Position numbers and translations under genes: made by a program. A DNA stretch of 64,000 nucleotides from DATLGB01 sp964242305. GTDB taxonomy: Bacteria; Actinomycetota; Thermoleophilia; Solirubrobacterales; Solirubrobacteraceae. Below, in pieces: positions 7,861-15,595 of this stretch; the stretch's first letter is position 1, and each line of letters opens with the position of its first letter. Location of the stretch: positions 62,001-126,000 of the forward strand of contig CAXTBB010000006.1 in NCBI GenBank assembly GCA_964242305.1, written 5' to 3'. The notes beneath the pieces were generated by a model. It saw nothing but the letters and a program-made list of their open reading frames with translations, searched no databases and was not told where the DNA came from.

Positions 7861-8452
7861 CGCCGTCGTCTACGACGGCACCGTCCTCGGCGATGGCGTC
7901 GTCATCCAGGACGGCGCCATCCTCGGCAAGCCGTCCGTGAGAAAAAAGGGACAGTCCCCTCAGTCCCACCTCGTCATCGGCGACGGCGTCATCGTCGGCG
8001 CGCAGGCGATCCTGTTCGCCGGCGCCACCGTCGGTGCGGGCGCGACCATCGGCGACCAGGCCTACGTGCGCGAGCGTGCCGTCATCGGGGAGCGCACCCT
8101 GATCGGGCGGGGCTCGTGCGTGGACCCCGACGTGGTCATCGGTGCTCGGGTGAGCGTCCAGACCAACGTCTACGTCACCGCGTTCAGCGTCATCGAGGAC
8201 GAGGTCTTCGTCGGCCCCGGCGTGACGATGACCAACGACGACACCATGGGCCGCCACGGCCTGGACTACCAGCTGCGCGGCGCGGTCCTGCGGCGCGGTT
8301 GCCGGGTCGGGGGCGGTGTCGTCCTGTGCCCGGGCGTCGAGGTGGGCGAGGACGCCTTCGTCGCCGCGGGTGCCGTCGTCACGCGAGACGTCCTCCCTGG
8401 CACCCGGGTGATGGGGGTTCCCGCCCGCCCCGTCCCCGCGCGCGGGGCGTGA
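7847..8452 (+). CDS. Left-handed beta-helix acyltransferase (WbpD/DapH-like)
   Basis: Hexapeptide-repeat acyltransferase of 201 residues. Imperfect [LIV]-G-x4 turns run from about residue 7 to the C-terminus (VIGDGVIVGAQ, VGAGATIGDQ, VIGARVSVQTNVYV), and the loop TMTNDDTMGRH probably carries the catalytic region. It likely N-acetylates an amino-UDP-sugar with acetyl-CoA, matching its neighbours. The start overlaps the dehydrogenase end by 14 bases. An extra basic/polar loop (VRKKGQSPQSH) interrupts the repeats and is encoded by the repeat at 7944-7968, which recurs at 56615. That loop looks like an in-frame palindromic insertion. Confidence 0.88.
   Translation: MRAPSAVVYDGTVLGDGVVIQDGAILGKPSVRKKGQSPQSHLVIGDGVIVGAQAILFAGATVGAGATIGDQAYVRERAVIGERTLIGRGSCVDPDVVIGARVSVQTNVYVTAFSVIEDEVFVGPGVTMTNDDTMGRHGLDYQLRGAVLRRGCRVGGGVVLCPGVEVGEDAFVAAGAVVTRDVLPGTRVMGVPARPVPARGA
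7944..7968 (+). repeat. Dispersed REP-like repeat, copy A, inside a coding sequence
   Basis: AAAAGGGACAGTCCCC followed after two bases by AGTCCCA. The same 25-base pattern occurs at 56615-56639 with only the two middle bases different. GGGAC-A-GTCCC is self-complementary, and the second GTCCC offers an alternative pairing. Here it is read in frame in the acyltransferase as KKGQSPQS. Confidence 0.8.
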
Positions 8453-9102
8453 TGCGCGCGCCGACCAAGACGGAGATGCTCGGTGCGACCGCCGTCGGCC
8501 TGACCGGGACGGTGGTCGCCTCGGACTTCTGGCGCGTGTGGCGGCGCGGTCGCGCGCCGCTGCCGGCGGAGACCGACGACGTGCCGGCCGCGGCCGCCGA
8601 GGCGGCCAAGGAAACCGTCGAGGTCGCCGTCGCCGGCTACCGCGCCTCGCCGACGCGCGAGACCGCCGCGTTCAACCTGCTCGTCTCCTACGCGACCACG
8701 GCCGCCGTCGTCCGCGTGAGCACGCACACGATCCGCACCCGCGGCGCCTTCGGGCCGTTTCGCAACCGCCAGGTCGGGGGCCGCCATATCCACCACTTCA
8801 TCCCGGGCATCGCGCTCGCCTTCCTCGCCGGCGGCGCGTCGGTGATCTCCCGCGACGAGTCCCTGGACCCGTGGTTCGCGGTCCCGTTCGGGGTCGGCAC
8901 CGCGCTGACGCTGGACGAGGCCGCGCTGCTGATCGAGCTCGAGGACGTCTACTGGTCCGAGGAGGGCGTCCTCAGCGTCCAGGTCACCCTGGCCACGCTC
9001 GCCCTCCTCGGCGCCACCGCCCTCGGCGCGCGGGCCTTCGGCCGCGGCGAGGAGGAGGTCCTAGGCGGCGGCCACCTTCCAGATCTCGCTGGAGCGGCCT
9101 GA
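8452..9102 (+). CDS. Conserved integral membrane protein (HIHHF motif)
   Basis: Unrecognised 216-residue membrane protein. After an N-terminal helix (LGATAVGLTGTVVASDF) and a charged segment come the motif GGRHIHHFIPGIAL, an acidic-flanked helix LTLDEAALLIELEDVYW and a C-terminal hydrophobic helix (VQVTLATLALLGATAL); I expect three to four membrane segments. The His cluster and acidic residues could bind metal (inference). It starts at the ATG overlapping the acyltransferase stop (TGATG), and its last 42 bases overlap purA on the other strand. It may belong to the sugar operon by position only. Confidence 0.7.
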   Translation: MRAPTKTEMLGATAVGLTGTVVASDFWRVWRRGRAPLPAETDDVPAAAAEAAKETVEVAVAGYRASPTRETAAFNLLVSYATTAAVVRVSTHTIRTRGAFGPFRNRQVGGRHIHHFIPGIALAFLAGGASVISRDESLDPWFAVPFGVGTALTLDEAALLIELEDVYWSEEGVLSVQVTLATLALLGATALGARAFGRGEEEVLGGGHLPDLAGAA

Positions 9103-10374
9103 CTCGGTCCAGATCGTCTGGTCGCGGCCCTGGCCGACGCCGACGAGCGCGATCGGCACGCCGATGAAGTCGGCGATGTAGTCGAGGTAGTCGCGGGCGG
9201 CCTGCGGGAGGTCGTCCATCGTCTCGGCCCCGCTGATGTCCTCGTCCCAGCCGGGGAGCGTCTCCGTCTCCCCGACGACGTGGTGCAGGACGGATTGGTG
9301 GTAGGGAAACTCGTCGAAGACGCGCTCGTTGCCGCGGTACTTCGTGCACACGGCGACGTCGCCGATGCCGCTGAGCACGTCGAGCTTGGTCACGGCCAGG
9401 TGGGTAAGCGAGTTCAGGCGGGTGGCGTAGCGCAGCGCGACGAGGTCCAGCCAGCCGACCCGCCGCCGGCGCCCGGTGGTGGTGCCGAACTCGTGGCCCT
9501 TCTGGGTGATCTCCTCGCCGATCTCGTCGTGCAGCTCCGTCGGGAACGGGCCCGCGCCCACGCGCGTGGTGTAGGCCTTGACGACGCCCCAGATCTCCTG
9601 CAGGTCGCGCGGGCCGACACCGGCGCCGGCGCAGGCCGCGCCCGCCACCGGGTTCGAGCTCGTGACGAACGGATAGGTGCCGTGGTCGATGTCCAGCAGC
9701 GTGCCCTGCGCGCCCTCGAAGAGCACGTTGAGGTCCTTGTCGAGCGCCTCCCAGACGATCTTCGGCGTGTCGGCGATGTACTGCTCGAGCGCGTGGCCGA
9801 AGCTCAGGTACTCCTCCGTCATGCGCTGGAGGTCGAGCTCGGGGTCGCGGGCGTAGGGGCGCAGGCTCAGGCGCTTGGGCTCCATCGCCGCGACGATCTT
9901 CTTCTTGAGGATCTTCTCGTCGAGCAGATCCTGGACGCGGATGCCCAGCCGCAGCGCCTTGTCGGCGTAGCACGGGCCGATGCCGCGCCGGGTGGTCCCG
10001 ATCTGCGCCTTGCCCAGCCGCGTCTCCCCCGCCGTGTCCAGCAGCAGGTGGTAGGGCATGATCACGTGCGCGTTGGCGCTGATGCGCAGGCCCGAGAGGT
10101 CGACGCCGCGGGCGCGCAGGCCGTTGATCTCACCGGTGAGGACGACGGGGTCGATGACGACGCCGTTGCCGATCGCGCAGCGTTTGCCGGGGTAGAGGAT
10201 CCCGCTCGGGATCAGGTGGAACTTCCACACGTCCTCGCCGCGGACGATGGTGTGGCCGGCGTTGTTGCCGCCCTGGAAGCGGATGACCACGTCGGCCTGC
10301 TCGGCGAGCAGGTCGGTGATCTTGCCCTTCCCCTCGTCGCCCCACTGGGCGCCGATGATGACGATGCCGGCCAT
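9061..10374 (-). CDS. purA: Adenylosuccinate synthetase
   Basis: First committed step from IMP to AMP: IMP + Asp + GTP gives adenylosuccinate. Full length at 437 residues. The N-terminal GTP/catalytic loop is GAQWGDEGKGKITD (catalytic Asp and His41-equivalent in NAGHTI), followed by GTTRRGIGPCY and the C-terminal base-recognition region ending GVGQGRDQT. It is the last gene of the rpsF-ssb-rpsR-rplI-dnaB-dnaC block, 13 bases after the DnaC-like stop, and its 3' end overlaps the convergent membrane-protein gene by 42 bases. Cytoplasmic housekeeping enzyme. Confidence 0.98.
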   Translation of the reverse strand: MAGIVIIGAQWGDEGKGKITDLLAEQADVVIRFQGGNNAGHTIVRGEDVWKFHLIPSGILYPGKRCAIGNGVVIDPVVLTGEINGLRARGVDLSGLRISANAHVIMPYHLLLDTAGETRLGKAQIGTTRRGIGPCYADKALRLGIRVQDLLDEKILKKKIVAAMEPKRLSLRPYARDPELDLQRMTEEYLSFGHALEQYIADTPKIVWEALDKDLNVLFEGAQGTLLDIDHGTYPFVTSSNPVAGAACAGAGVGPRDLQEIWGVVKAYTTRVGAGPFPTELHDEIGEEITQKGHEFGTTTGRRRRVGWLDLVALRYATRLNSLTHLAVTKLDVLSGIGDVAVCTKYRGNERVFDEFPYHQSVLHHVVGETETLPGWDEDISGAETMDDLPQAARDYLDYIADFIGVPIALVGVGQGRDQTIWTESGRSSEIWKVAAA

Positions 10375-10387
10375 GCGGTCTTCGAGT

Positions 10388-11122
10388 CTATGAAGGTGAG
10401 TGGCCGTAGCGCAGCGGCGCGCCGGGCGCGGGCAGCGTGATCTCGGTGCGGTGGTCGACCTCGTCGTGCAGCGGGAGGGCGTCTCCGCACATCTCGTGCA
10501 GGCGCGACACGGTCCGCTCGCCGAGTTGCTTCTCGAGCTCCGTCGGCTCCAGGTTGGAGGTGACGATGATGGCCTTCTCCTCCTCGTAGCGCGCGTTGAC
10601 GATCGTGTAGAGCTGCTCGAGCACCCACTCGTTGGAGCGCTCGGCGCCGGCGTCGTCGAGGTGCATGAGGTCGACGGCGGCGAGCGCGTCGATGATGTCG
10701 TGGAAGGTGCCGCCGCTGTCGTCGCCGAAGGTGCGGCGCAGCTCGGAGAGCAGCTTCGGCGCGGAGTAGATGCCGACCGTGCGCCGGCGCTCGAGCGCGG
10801 CCTGGGCGACCACCATGGCCAGCGTCGTCTTCCCCGTCCCGACCGGGCCGAACAGCCACAGCCCCCGGCCGGCGTCGAGGTTCTCGTCGAGGTCGAGCAC
10901 GTAGCGCTTCACGGCGGCGACCACGAACGGATCCATGTTCGTGACCGGCGAGCGGTCGAAGGACGCGCCGCGGTACTTCTTCGGGATCACCGAGTTCAGG
11001 CGGCGCGCGCGGCGGTCGGCGACCCGCTGGGGCCGGCACTTGCACGCCGTGGTGACGCGCGCCTCGGTGTCCACCACGAAGCCGGAGCCGTCGCAGATCC
11101 CGTACGGGCAGTCGTCGCTCAT
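10388..11122 (-). CDS. DnaC/DnaI-like AAA+ helicase loader with Cys cluster
   Basis: A 244-residue protein related to DnaC/DnaI/IstB ATPases. An N-terminal cluster Cys5, Cys10, Cys27, Cys29 resembles the zinc-binding N-domain of DnaI-type loaders. The AAA+ core has Walker A GPVGTGKTT (about 92-100), Walker B LMHLDDAG, and the sensor/arginine region VTSNLEP...RTVSRLHEMC. The ATG at 11122 overlaps the dnaB stop (ATGA), so a role in loading the adjacent replicative helicase is a reasonable inference. A longer in-frame ORF lies inside dnaB and is not used. Confidence 0.88.
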   Translation of the reverse strand: MSDDCPYGICDGSGFVVDTEARVTTACKCRPQRVADRRARRLNSVIPKKYRGASFDRSPVTNMDPFVVAAVKRYVLDLDENLDAGRGLWLFGPVGTGKTTLAMVVAQAALERRRTVGIYSAPKLLSELRRTFGDDSGGTFHDIIDALAAVDLMHLDDAGAERSNEWVLEQLYTIVNARYEEEKAIIVTSNLEPTELEKQLGERTVSRLHEMCGDALPLHDEVDHRTEITLPAPGAPLRYGHSPS

Positions 11123-12510
11123 GCGTAGCGCTCCGCGTCGCGGATCCCGGGCATGAAGCGCGGGTACTCGTGCTGGAAGACGAGGTTCACGTTGCCCAAG
11201 CCGCCGTTGCGGTGCTTGGAGATCAGCAGCTCCGCCTCCCCCTGGTGCTCGGAGTCGTCCTCGTAGTACTCCTCGCGGTAGATGAACATGACCAGGTCGG
11301 CGTCCTGCTCGATCTGGCCCGACGAGCGCAGGTCGGAGAGCATCGGCCGCTTGTCGTGGCGCTGCTCGACGGCGCGGCTGAGCTGCGACAGCGCGAGCAC
11401 CGGGACCTTGAGCTCGCGCGCGAGCGTCTTCAGGCCCTTCGAGATCTCGCCGATCTGCTCCACCACGCTGTCCGACCGGCTGTCGGAGCGCATCAGCTGC
11501 AGGTAGTCGACCACGATCAGGCCGAGGTCGCCGTCGATCTGCTGGGCCAGCCGGCGCGCCTTGGCGCGGATGTCGAGGACGGACAGGTCCGACGAGTCGT
11601 CGATCCACAGCGGCGCCGCCCCGAGTGTCTTCACCGCCTGCGTGACCTTCTGCCAGTCGACCTTGCCCTTGCGCAGCGCGTTGCCCTTCACGGAGCCCTG
11701 CGACGCGATGAACCGCTGCGCGAGCTCGGACTCGCCCATCTCCAGCGAGAACATCACGCCCGGCCGCCCGTACCGCACCGCCGCGTTCTCGAGGAAGTTG
11801 GCCGCAAGCGCCGACTTTCCCATCGACGGCCTTGCTGCCAACACGATCAGGTTGCCGGGCTGGAAGCCGCCGGTGATCTCGTCGAGGTCGGAGAAGCCGG
11901 ACGGGGTGCCGGTGATCTCGGCGCCCGCGCGCGAGAGGGCGTCGAGCTTCTCGATCTCGGTTTCCAGGACGTCGAAGATGGGGCGGAAGTCCTTGCGGCG
12001 GTCGTCGGAGCCGATCTCGAGGATGGACCGCTCGGCGCGGTCGAGCAGCTCGACGGGGCTGCCGGCGTGCTCGGCCACCTCCTGCTGGATGAGCTGGGTG
12101 GCGGTGATGAGCCCGCGGACCAGCGCGGCGTCCTTGACGATCTTGCCGTACTGGCGCGCGTTGCCGACGACGGGCGGGGCGGCCGCCAGCGCCTCCACGC
12201 CGGCGGGGCCGCCGGCGGTCTCGAGCTGCCCGGTCTGCTTCAGGCGATCGGTGACGGTGAGCGTGTCGACCGGCTCGCCCTGCTCGTAGAGGTCGAGCAT
12301 GGCGGCGAAGATCGCGCCGTGCGAGGGCCGGTAGAAGTCCTCCGGCTTGAGGTTGACCTCGATCGTCAGCGCGTAGAGCGTCTGCTCGGAGAGCAGCACG
12401 GCACCGAGCACGGACTGCTCGGCCTCGAGGTTCTGAGGCGGCAGGTAAGCGGCGGACGAACCGCTGCCGCCGCCGTTGGAATGCCCGTTCTGATCCTCGC
12501 TGATCGCCAT
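11119..12510 (-). CDS. dnaB: Replicative DNA helicase
   Basis: Hexameric 5'-3' fork helicase, 463 residues. The N-terminal primase-interacting domain starts at PQNLEAEQSVLGA, and the RecA-like C-terminal domain has Walker A ARPSMGKSALA, the DnaB motif LEMGESELAQR, Walker B IVVDYLQLM and LSQLSRAVEQR. There is no intein. ATG at 12510 (MAISEDQ) is preferred over the in-frame start at 12570, which adds an atypical basic extension. It sits downstream of rplI, separated by a small plus-strand membrane gene, and is coupled to the DnaC-like gene. The 150 bases upstream may hold its promoter; no clear motif is seen. Confidence 0.97.
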   Translation of the reverse strand: MAISEDQNGHSNGGGSGSSAAYLPPQNLEAEQSVLGAVLLSEQTLYALTIEVNLKPEDFYRPSHGAIFAAMLDLYEQGEPVDTLTVTDRLKQTGQLETAGGPAGVEALAAAPPVVGNARQYGKIVKDAALVRGLITATQLIQQEVAEHAGSPVELLDRAERSILEIGSDDRRKDFRPIFDVLETEIEKLDALSRAGAEITGTPSGFSDLDEITGGFQPGNLIVLAARPSMGKSALAANFLENAAVRYGRPGVMFSLEMGESELAQRFIASQGSVKGNALRKGKVDWQKVTQAVKTLGAAPLWIDDSSDLSVLDIRAKARRLAQQIDGDLGLIVVDYLQLMRSDSRSDSVVEQIGEISKGLKTLARELKVPVLALSQLSRAVEQRHDKRPMLSDLRSSGQIEQDADLVMFIYREEYYEDDSEHQGEAELLISKHRNGGLGNVNLVFQHEYPRFMPGIRDAERYA

Positions 12511-12662
12511 CGGCCGAAGGACCCTAGATCGATACCAGCCGGGTCGGACGGCCTCGCCGAGAAGGGCCACGCTCTCAGCGCACTTTTGTCACCTCCGCCG
12601 CCGATTCGGCGCGGACCTGGTCGCCTGCCGGTTGCGCCCCCGCTCGGCGTGGGCCATCATTT

Positions 12663-13109
12663 GTGGCGATGCTCGTTCGCGCGGAGCGGGTCGTTCTGAT
12701 CGCCGCCATGGCGCTGGCGACGCTGAACGTGTTCACCGGCGCGCCGCTGCTCGGTGTCTGGGTCGGCGCCCACGTGGTCGGCGACGACGGCCAGATCACC
12801 ATGCTCGCCGTGCTGTGCGTGACGGTGGTGATGTTCGCGGCCGCCTACGGGATGATCGTGCTGCTCGGTTGGCTGGGCGCGCAGGACGACCGCATCAGCG
12901 GGCGGTCGGCGACGGTGCGCCGGCACACGCCGTGGCTGCGGAGCATGAGCGGCGAGCGCCCGGCGAACATGCCCGGCACGAGGGCGCAGCTCAACGCGCT
13001 CGAGTACGTCCTCGTGGGCGGGGTCGTCCTCGCTGTGCTGGCGTTCGAGTGGTGGTTCTTCTTCTTCAAGGCCGGATCGCCCCTCGACGGGCGGTCCGGA
13101 CGGAGCTGA
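12663..13109 (+). CDS. Small membrane protein, function unknown
   Basis: A 148-residue protein in opposite orientation to the surrounding replication/ribosome block. Three hydrophobic segments are visible: about 10-35 (VVLIAAMALATLNVF...GVWVGAHVV), 45-72 (ITMLAVLCVTVVMFAAAYGMIVLLGWLG) and 112-136 (EYVLVGGVVLAVLAFEWWFFFF), with a basic loop between the last two. It starts with GTG at 12663 or ATG at 12669. It ends 6 bases before the rplI stop (convergent). I do not recognise the family; the membrane pattern and codon use support a real gene. Confidence 0.65.
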   Translation: MAMLVRAERVVLIAAMALATLNVFTGAPLLGVWVGAHVVGDDGQITMLAVLCVTVVMFAAAYGMIVLLGWLGAQDDRISGRSATVRRHTPWLRSMSGERPANMPGTRAQLNALEYVLVGGVVLAVLAFEWWFFFFKAGSPLDGRSGRS

Positions 13110-13115
13110 ACGCGG

Positions 13116-13568
13116 CTACTTCTGCTCGGTGACGATGGTCTTGACCGTGGCGGTGACGCCCGGTGCGACCTCGACGGTGACCTGGTGCGTGCCGATGGCC
13201 TTGATCGGCTCGTCGAGCTGGATGTGGCGGCGATCGATGCGCAGGCCGCGGGCGTCGCGGATCGCGTTCGAGATGTCCTCCGTCGTGACGGACCCGAACA
13301 GGCGCCCGTCGTCACCGGCCTGGTGGCTGATGGTGAGCACGGTCTTGTTGAGCACCGCGGCGTTGTCGGACGCCTTCTGCTCGGCCTCGGCGACCGCGCG
13401 GTCGGCGGCGGCCTGGCGCTGCCGCGCGGCGACGATCGAGCCCTTGGTGGCGGGCTCGGCGAGCTTGCGCGGGATCAGGAAGTTGCGCAGGTAGCCCTTG
13501 GAGACGTCGACGACGGCGCCCTTGCCACCGACGTTCTCGACGTCCTGAAGCAGGATGGCCTGCGGCAT
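13116..13568 (-). CDS. rplI: 50S ribosomal protein L9
   Basis: A 150-residue L9. The N-terminal rRNA-binding domain reads MPQAILLQDVENVG-GKGAVVDVSKGYLRNFLIPR, followed by the long connecting helix (about 45-75) and a C-terminal domain with LFGSVTTEDI. Length and motifs are typical. The start lies two bases after the rpsR stop, as usual in the rpsF-ssb-rpsR-rplI operon. The ORF extends upstream into rpsR, but only the MPQ start gives the family N-terminus. Confidence 0.98.
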   Translation of the reverse strand: MPQAILLQDVENVGGKGAVVDVSKGYLRNFLIPRKLAEPATKGSIVAARQRQAAADRAVAEAEQKASDNAAVLNKTVLTISHQAGDDGRLFGSVTTEDISNAIRDARGLRIDRRHIQLDEPIKAIGTHQVTVEVAPGVTATVKTIVTEQK

Positions 13569-13570
13569 CG

Positions 13571-13900
13571 CTAGCGGTCCCGGTCGCGGTCGCTGCGACC
13601 GCGGCGGCCGTCCTCGCGGTCCCCACCGGCCGACTCGGCCACGTAGGGGAGCAGCGCCAGCTCCCGCGCCCGCTTGACGGCGGTCGCGATCTGGTTCTGG
13701 TGCCGGCGGCACGCGCCCGAGATGCGGCGCGACCGGATCTTGCCGCGATCGGAGATGAACTTGCGCAGCGTGGTGATGTCCTTGTAGTCGACGAACTCGA
13801 CCTTGTCCCGGCAGAAGGGGCACGGCTTGCGCCGACCGGAGCCACCTCTGGAGATCTTCTCGCGCCGACGCGTCGTCGGCTTGCTGCGCTGCTTTGCCAC
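13571..13900 (-). CDS. rpsR: 30S ribosomal protein S18
   Basis: S18 of 109 residues with the conserved core RKPCPFCRDKVEFVDYKD (CxxC, zinc-binding type with a later Cys), YKDITTLRKFIS, and IRSRRISGACRRHQNQIATAVKRAR. The C-terminal tail after LLPYV is an Arg/Asp/Gly-rich extension. GTG at 13900 (MAKQRS) is chosen because GAAGGG lies 7 bases upstream. The alternative GTG at 13924 has no such site. It binds S6 and the central domain of 16S rRNA in the 30S platform. Confidence 0.96.
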   Translation of the reverse strand: MAKQRSKPTTRRREKISRGGSGRRKPCPFCRDKVEFVDYKDITTLRKFISDRGKIRSRRISGACRRHQNQIATAVKRARELALLPYVAESAGGDREDGRRGRSDRDRDR

Positions 13901-13907
13901 GTTGGAA

Positions 13908-13913
13908 CCCTTC
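13908..13913 (-). promoter_or_regulatory. Ribosome-binding site deciding the rpsR start
   Basis: GAAGGG on the minus strand, 7 bases before the GTG at 13900. The upstream alternative GTG at 13924 lacks a comparable site, so this supports the shorter S18. Confidence 0.6.
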
Positions 13914-13978
13914 GAAGTCGTCACGAGGGCCGGACGCGGCGCGAGAAGGCGCGCCGAGCGACCGGCTCGGAACGCGCC

Positions 13979-14015
13979 AGTCTAGCGACCGCCGCCTGGC
14001 CTGCTACCGCAGGCC
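13979..14015 (-). promoter_or_regulatory. Hairpin and possible -10 upstream of rpsR
   Basis: Within the 236-base ssb-rpsR spacer, GGCCTGC (13998-14004) pairs perfectly with its complement at 14009-14015 across a 4-base loop. On the minus strand TAGACT (13979-13984) fits the TAnnnT -10 pattern; no good -35 is visible. This could be a weak ssb terminator followed by a separate rpsR promoter, or a leader structure. The rest of the spacer shows nothing recognisable. Confidence 0.3.
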
Positions 14016-14136
14016 TCGGCACCCTTCGGGGCGGGCGTGGGACATTGGCAACGAGGGAGGGAGCGGGCGCGCCGGCCAACACGACCCTTCCTTCAGTGCG
14101 GCAGTCCGCGCCGCCGCGACGGCCGCGACCTTGGCC

Positions 14137-14637
14137 CTAGAACGGGATGTCGTCGTCGGCCGGCGCGGGGGTGTGGCCGTTGCTGGGACCGCCGACCGCG
14201 GCGGGGGTGCGCTCGAAGTCGGAGACGTCGGCGGGGACGTCGCTGGACTGCGGGGCGTAGGACTGGTACCCGCCGCCGCCCTGGCCGCCGCCGCCACCCT
14301 CGCCGCTGCTGAGGAACTGCACGGAGTCGGCGATGACGTCGATGGCCTGGCGCTTGTTGCCGTTCTGGTCCTGCCACTCGCGCCACTCCAGCCGGCCGTC
14401 GACCGCGATCGGGCGGCCCTTGCTGAGGAAGCGCTGGCAGTTCTCGCCCTGCGCGCCCCAGACGGTGATGTCGAAGTAGTTGGGCTTGTCGACCCACTGG
14501 CCGGAGGCGTTGTCCTTGCGGCGGGTGTTGACCGCCAACCGCATGGAGGTGACGGTGGTGGATCCGGCGGCGCGCGTCTCGGGATCACGCGTGAGGTTGC
14601 CGGTCAGGATGACGCGGTTGATGTTGCTGGCAGCCAT
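14137..14637 (-). CDS. ssb: Single-stranded DNA-binding protein
   Basis: OB-fold SSB, 166 residues. The N-terminal DNA-binding domain spans 1-110 (NINRVILTGNLTRDPETR, FDITVWGAQGENC, GRPIAVDGRLEWREW). A Gly/Gln/Pro-rich linker follows, then the acidic tail DDDIPF that recruits replication and repair proteins. An AAAGGAG site precedes the ATG by 7 bases. It lies between rpsF and rpsR as in most bacteria. Single-stranded DNA protection at forks, with neighbours dnaB and the loader gene. Confidence 0.98.
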   Translation of the reverse strand: MAASNINRVILTGNLTRDPETRAAGSTTVTSMRLAVNTRRKDNASGQWVDKPNYFDITVWGAQGENCQRFLSKGRPIAVDGRLEWREWQDQNGNKRQAIDVIADSVQFLSSGEGGGGGQGGGGYQSYAPQSSDVPADVSDFERTPAAVGGPSNGHTPAPADDDIPF

Positions 14638-14727
14638 CGAAGGCTCCTTTCTAGGGACGGACGGAAGCTTTGTCCGGCAACTCTAGATCTGGGGTCGGCG
14701 GCGAGCCCCCCGAGGTCACGAAGTTGT

Positions 14728-14762
14728 CGCACTCTCCGTACTTAGTCGTGACGGAGGGTGCG
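14728..14762 (-). terminator. Hairpin after rpsF (possible terminator/attenuator)
   Basis: A 12-base arm (14728-14739) pairs with 14751-14762 with one G-U pair across an 11-base loop, starting 14 bases beyond the rpsF stop. There is no strong U-tract, so it may only attenuate read-through into ssb. Confidence 0.5.
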
Positions 14763-14776
14763 GTTCTGACGCGGAA

Positions 14777-15148
14777 CTAGTCCTCGTCGGACGCTTCGCC
14801 GGCGGCAGCGCCGGCGGCGGCCGCACGGAGATCCGGCGGCTCGGGCGTCCCGGGGCGCAGCTTGATCACGCGGAAGCGGTTGACGCCGTCGGTGATCTTG
14901 AGCGTGTGGTCCAGCGCCGAGAGCACGTCGTGCGTGGCGTAGAACTGGATCAGGTGGTAGTCCGCGCTGTCGGTCTTGCGTACCTCGTACGCGGTCTGAC
15001 GGACGCCCCAGTCGTGCCGCCCCACCAGCGAGCCGCCGTGCTTGTCGATCAGCGTCTCGACGTCGACGATGATCTTCGTGCGGCGCTCGTCGTCCGACTC
15101 GGGATCGAGCAGGAGCGTGAGGTCGTAGATGGGAGCTTCGCGGGTCAT
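14777..15148 (-). CDS. rpsF: 30S ribosomal protein S6
   Basis: A 123-residue S6 with the ferredoxin-like fold: PIYDLTLLLDPES at the N-terminus, the RHDWGVRQTAYEVRK strand pair, YHLIQFYA, and NRFRVIKLRPG near the end, then an Ala/acidic tail (AAAGEASDED) typical of S6. ATG at 15148 gives the family N-terminus. It is first gene of the rpsF-ssb-rpsR-rplI cluster and divergent from a small anchored-protein gene; only about 58 bases separate the two starts, so promoters must be compact. TACAGT just upstream of the ATG on this strand could be a -10, without a convincing -35. Confidence 0.97.
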   Translation of the reverse strand: MTREAPIYDLTLLLDPESDDERRTKIIVDVETLIDKHGGSLVGRHDWGVRQTAYEVRKTDSADYHLIQFYATHDVLSALDHTLKITDGVNRFRVIKLRPGTPEPPDLRAAAAGAAAGEASDED

Positions 15149-15206
15149 GCGGCGGATCACTGTAGCCACCGTGAGCCGAATCGACGCGCCGGGACCTAGG
15201 ACAGAC

Positions 15207-15551
15207 ATGCTCTCACGCGTGCGCTGGACCAACGTCGCGGCCGCCCTCGGGGTGGCCGGAATCCTCGGCCTGGTGGTCGGCTGGCCGCTGCTGGAACCGA
15301 AGCCGGTGAAGGTGCCGCCGCCCGTGGCTGTGGTGCAGACCGCTGCGCCGGTGACGACCACCACGCCCGCGGCGCGACCGGCCCGGACGGTCCGGCCGAA
15401 GCGACGGCGGGTCGCGGCCGCTCCGAAGGTGCAACGGCACCGGGTGAGGAGGAGGAAGGCGCCGGCCGTGGTGACGACTCCGCCGCCGGTGGTGGCGCCG
15501 CCGGTGGTGGCGCCACCACCGGCGCGGGACTTCGGGGGGATCGAGGGCTGA
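15207..15551 (+). CDS. Small N-terminally anchored, Pro/Arg-rich protein
   Basis: A 114-residue protein of unknown function. One hydrophobic helix near the N-terminus (TNVAAALGVAGILGLVVGWPLL, about 8-29) is followed by a Pro/Val/Thr-rich and strongly basic region (RPKRRRVAAAPKVQRHRVRRRK) and a PPP(V)VAPPVVAPPP tail. This looks like a membrane-anchored protein with a disordered basic external or wall-spanning segment. ATG at 15207 is preceded by AGGA; the longer frame from 15129 lacks such a site. It is divergent from rpsF and convergent with otsA, with a hairpin between. Confidence 0.6.
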   Translation: MLSRVRWTNVAAALGVAGILGLVVGWPLLEPKPVKVPPPVAVVQTAAPVTTTTPAARPARTVRPKRRRVAAAPKVQRHRVRRRKAPAVVTTPPPVVAPPVVAPPPARDFGGIEG

Positions 15552-15553
15552 AC

Positions 15554-15594
15554 CGCCACGTCTTCGAACCCTCAGAGGGACCGAAGACGTGGCG
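15554..15594. terminator. Bidirectional terminator hairpin between convergent genes
   Basis: A perfect 13-base inverted repeat (CGCCACGTCTTCG at 15554-15566 and its complement at 15582-15594). The loop itself contains the palindrome CCCTCAGAGGG (15569-15579), so a long hairpin can form. It lies exactly between the ends of the plus-strand small protein and the minus-strand otsA. No U-tract is present. Confidence 0.75.
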
Positions 15595-15595
15595 C

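Noticed and set aside
11119..12510. Possible intein in dnaB
   Set aside because: Walker A and neighbouring blocks are continuous and length is normal, so no intein is present.
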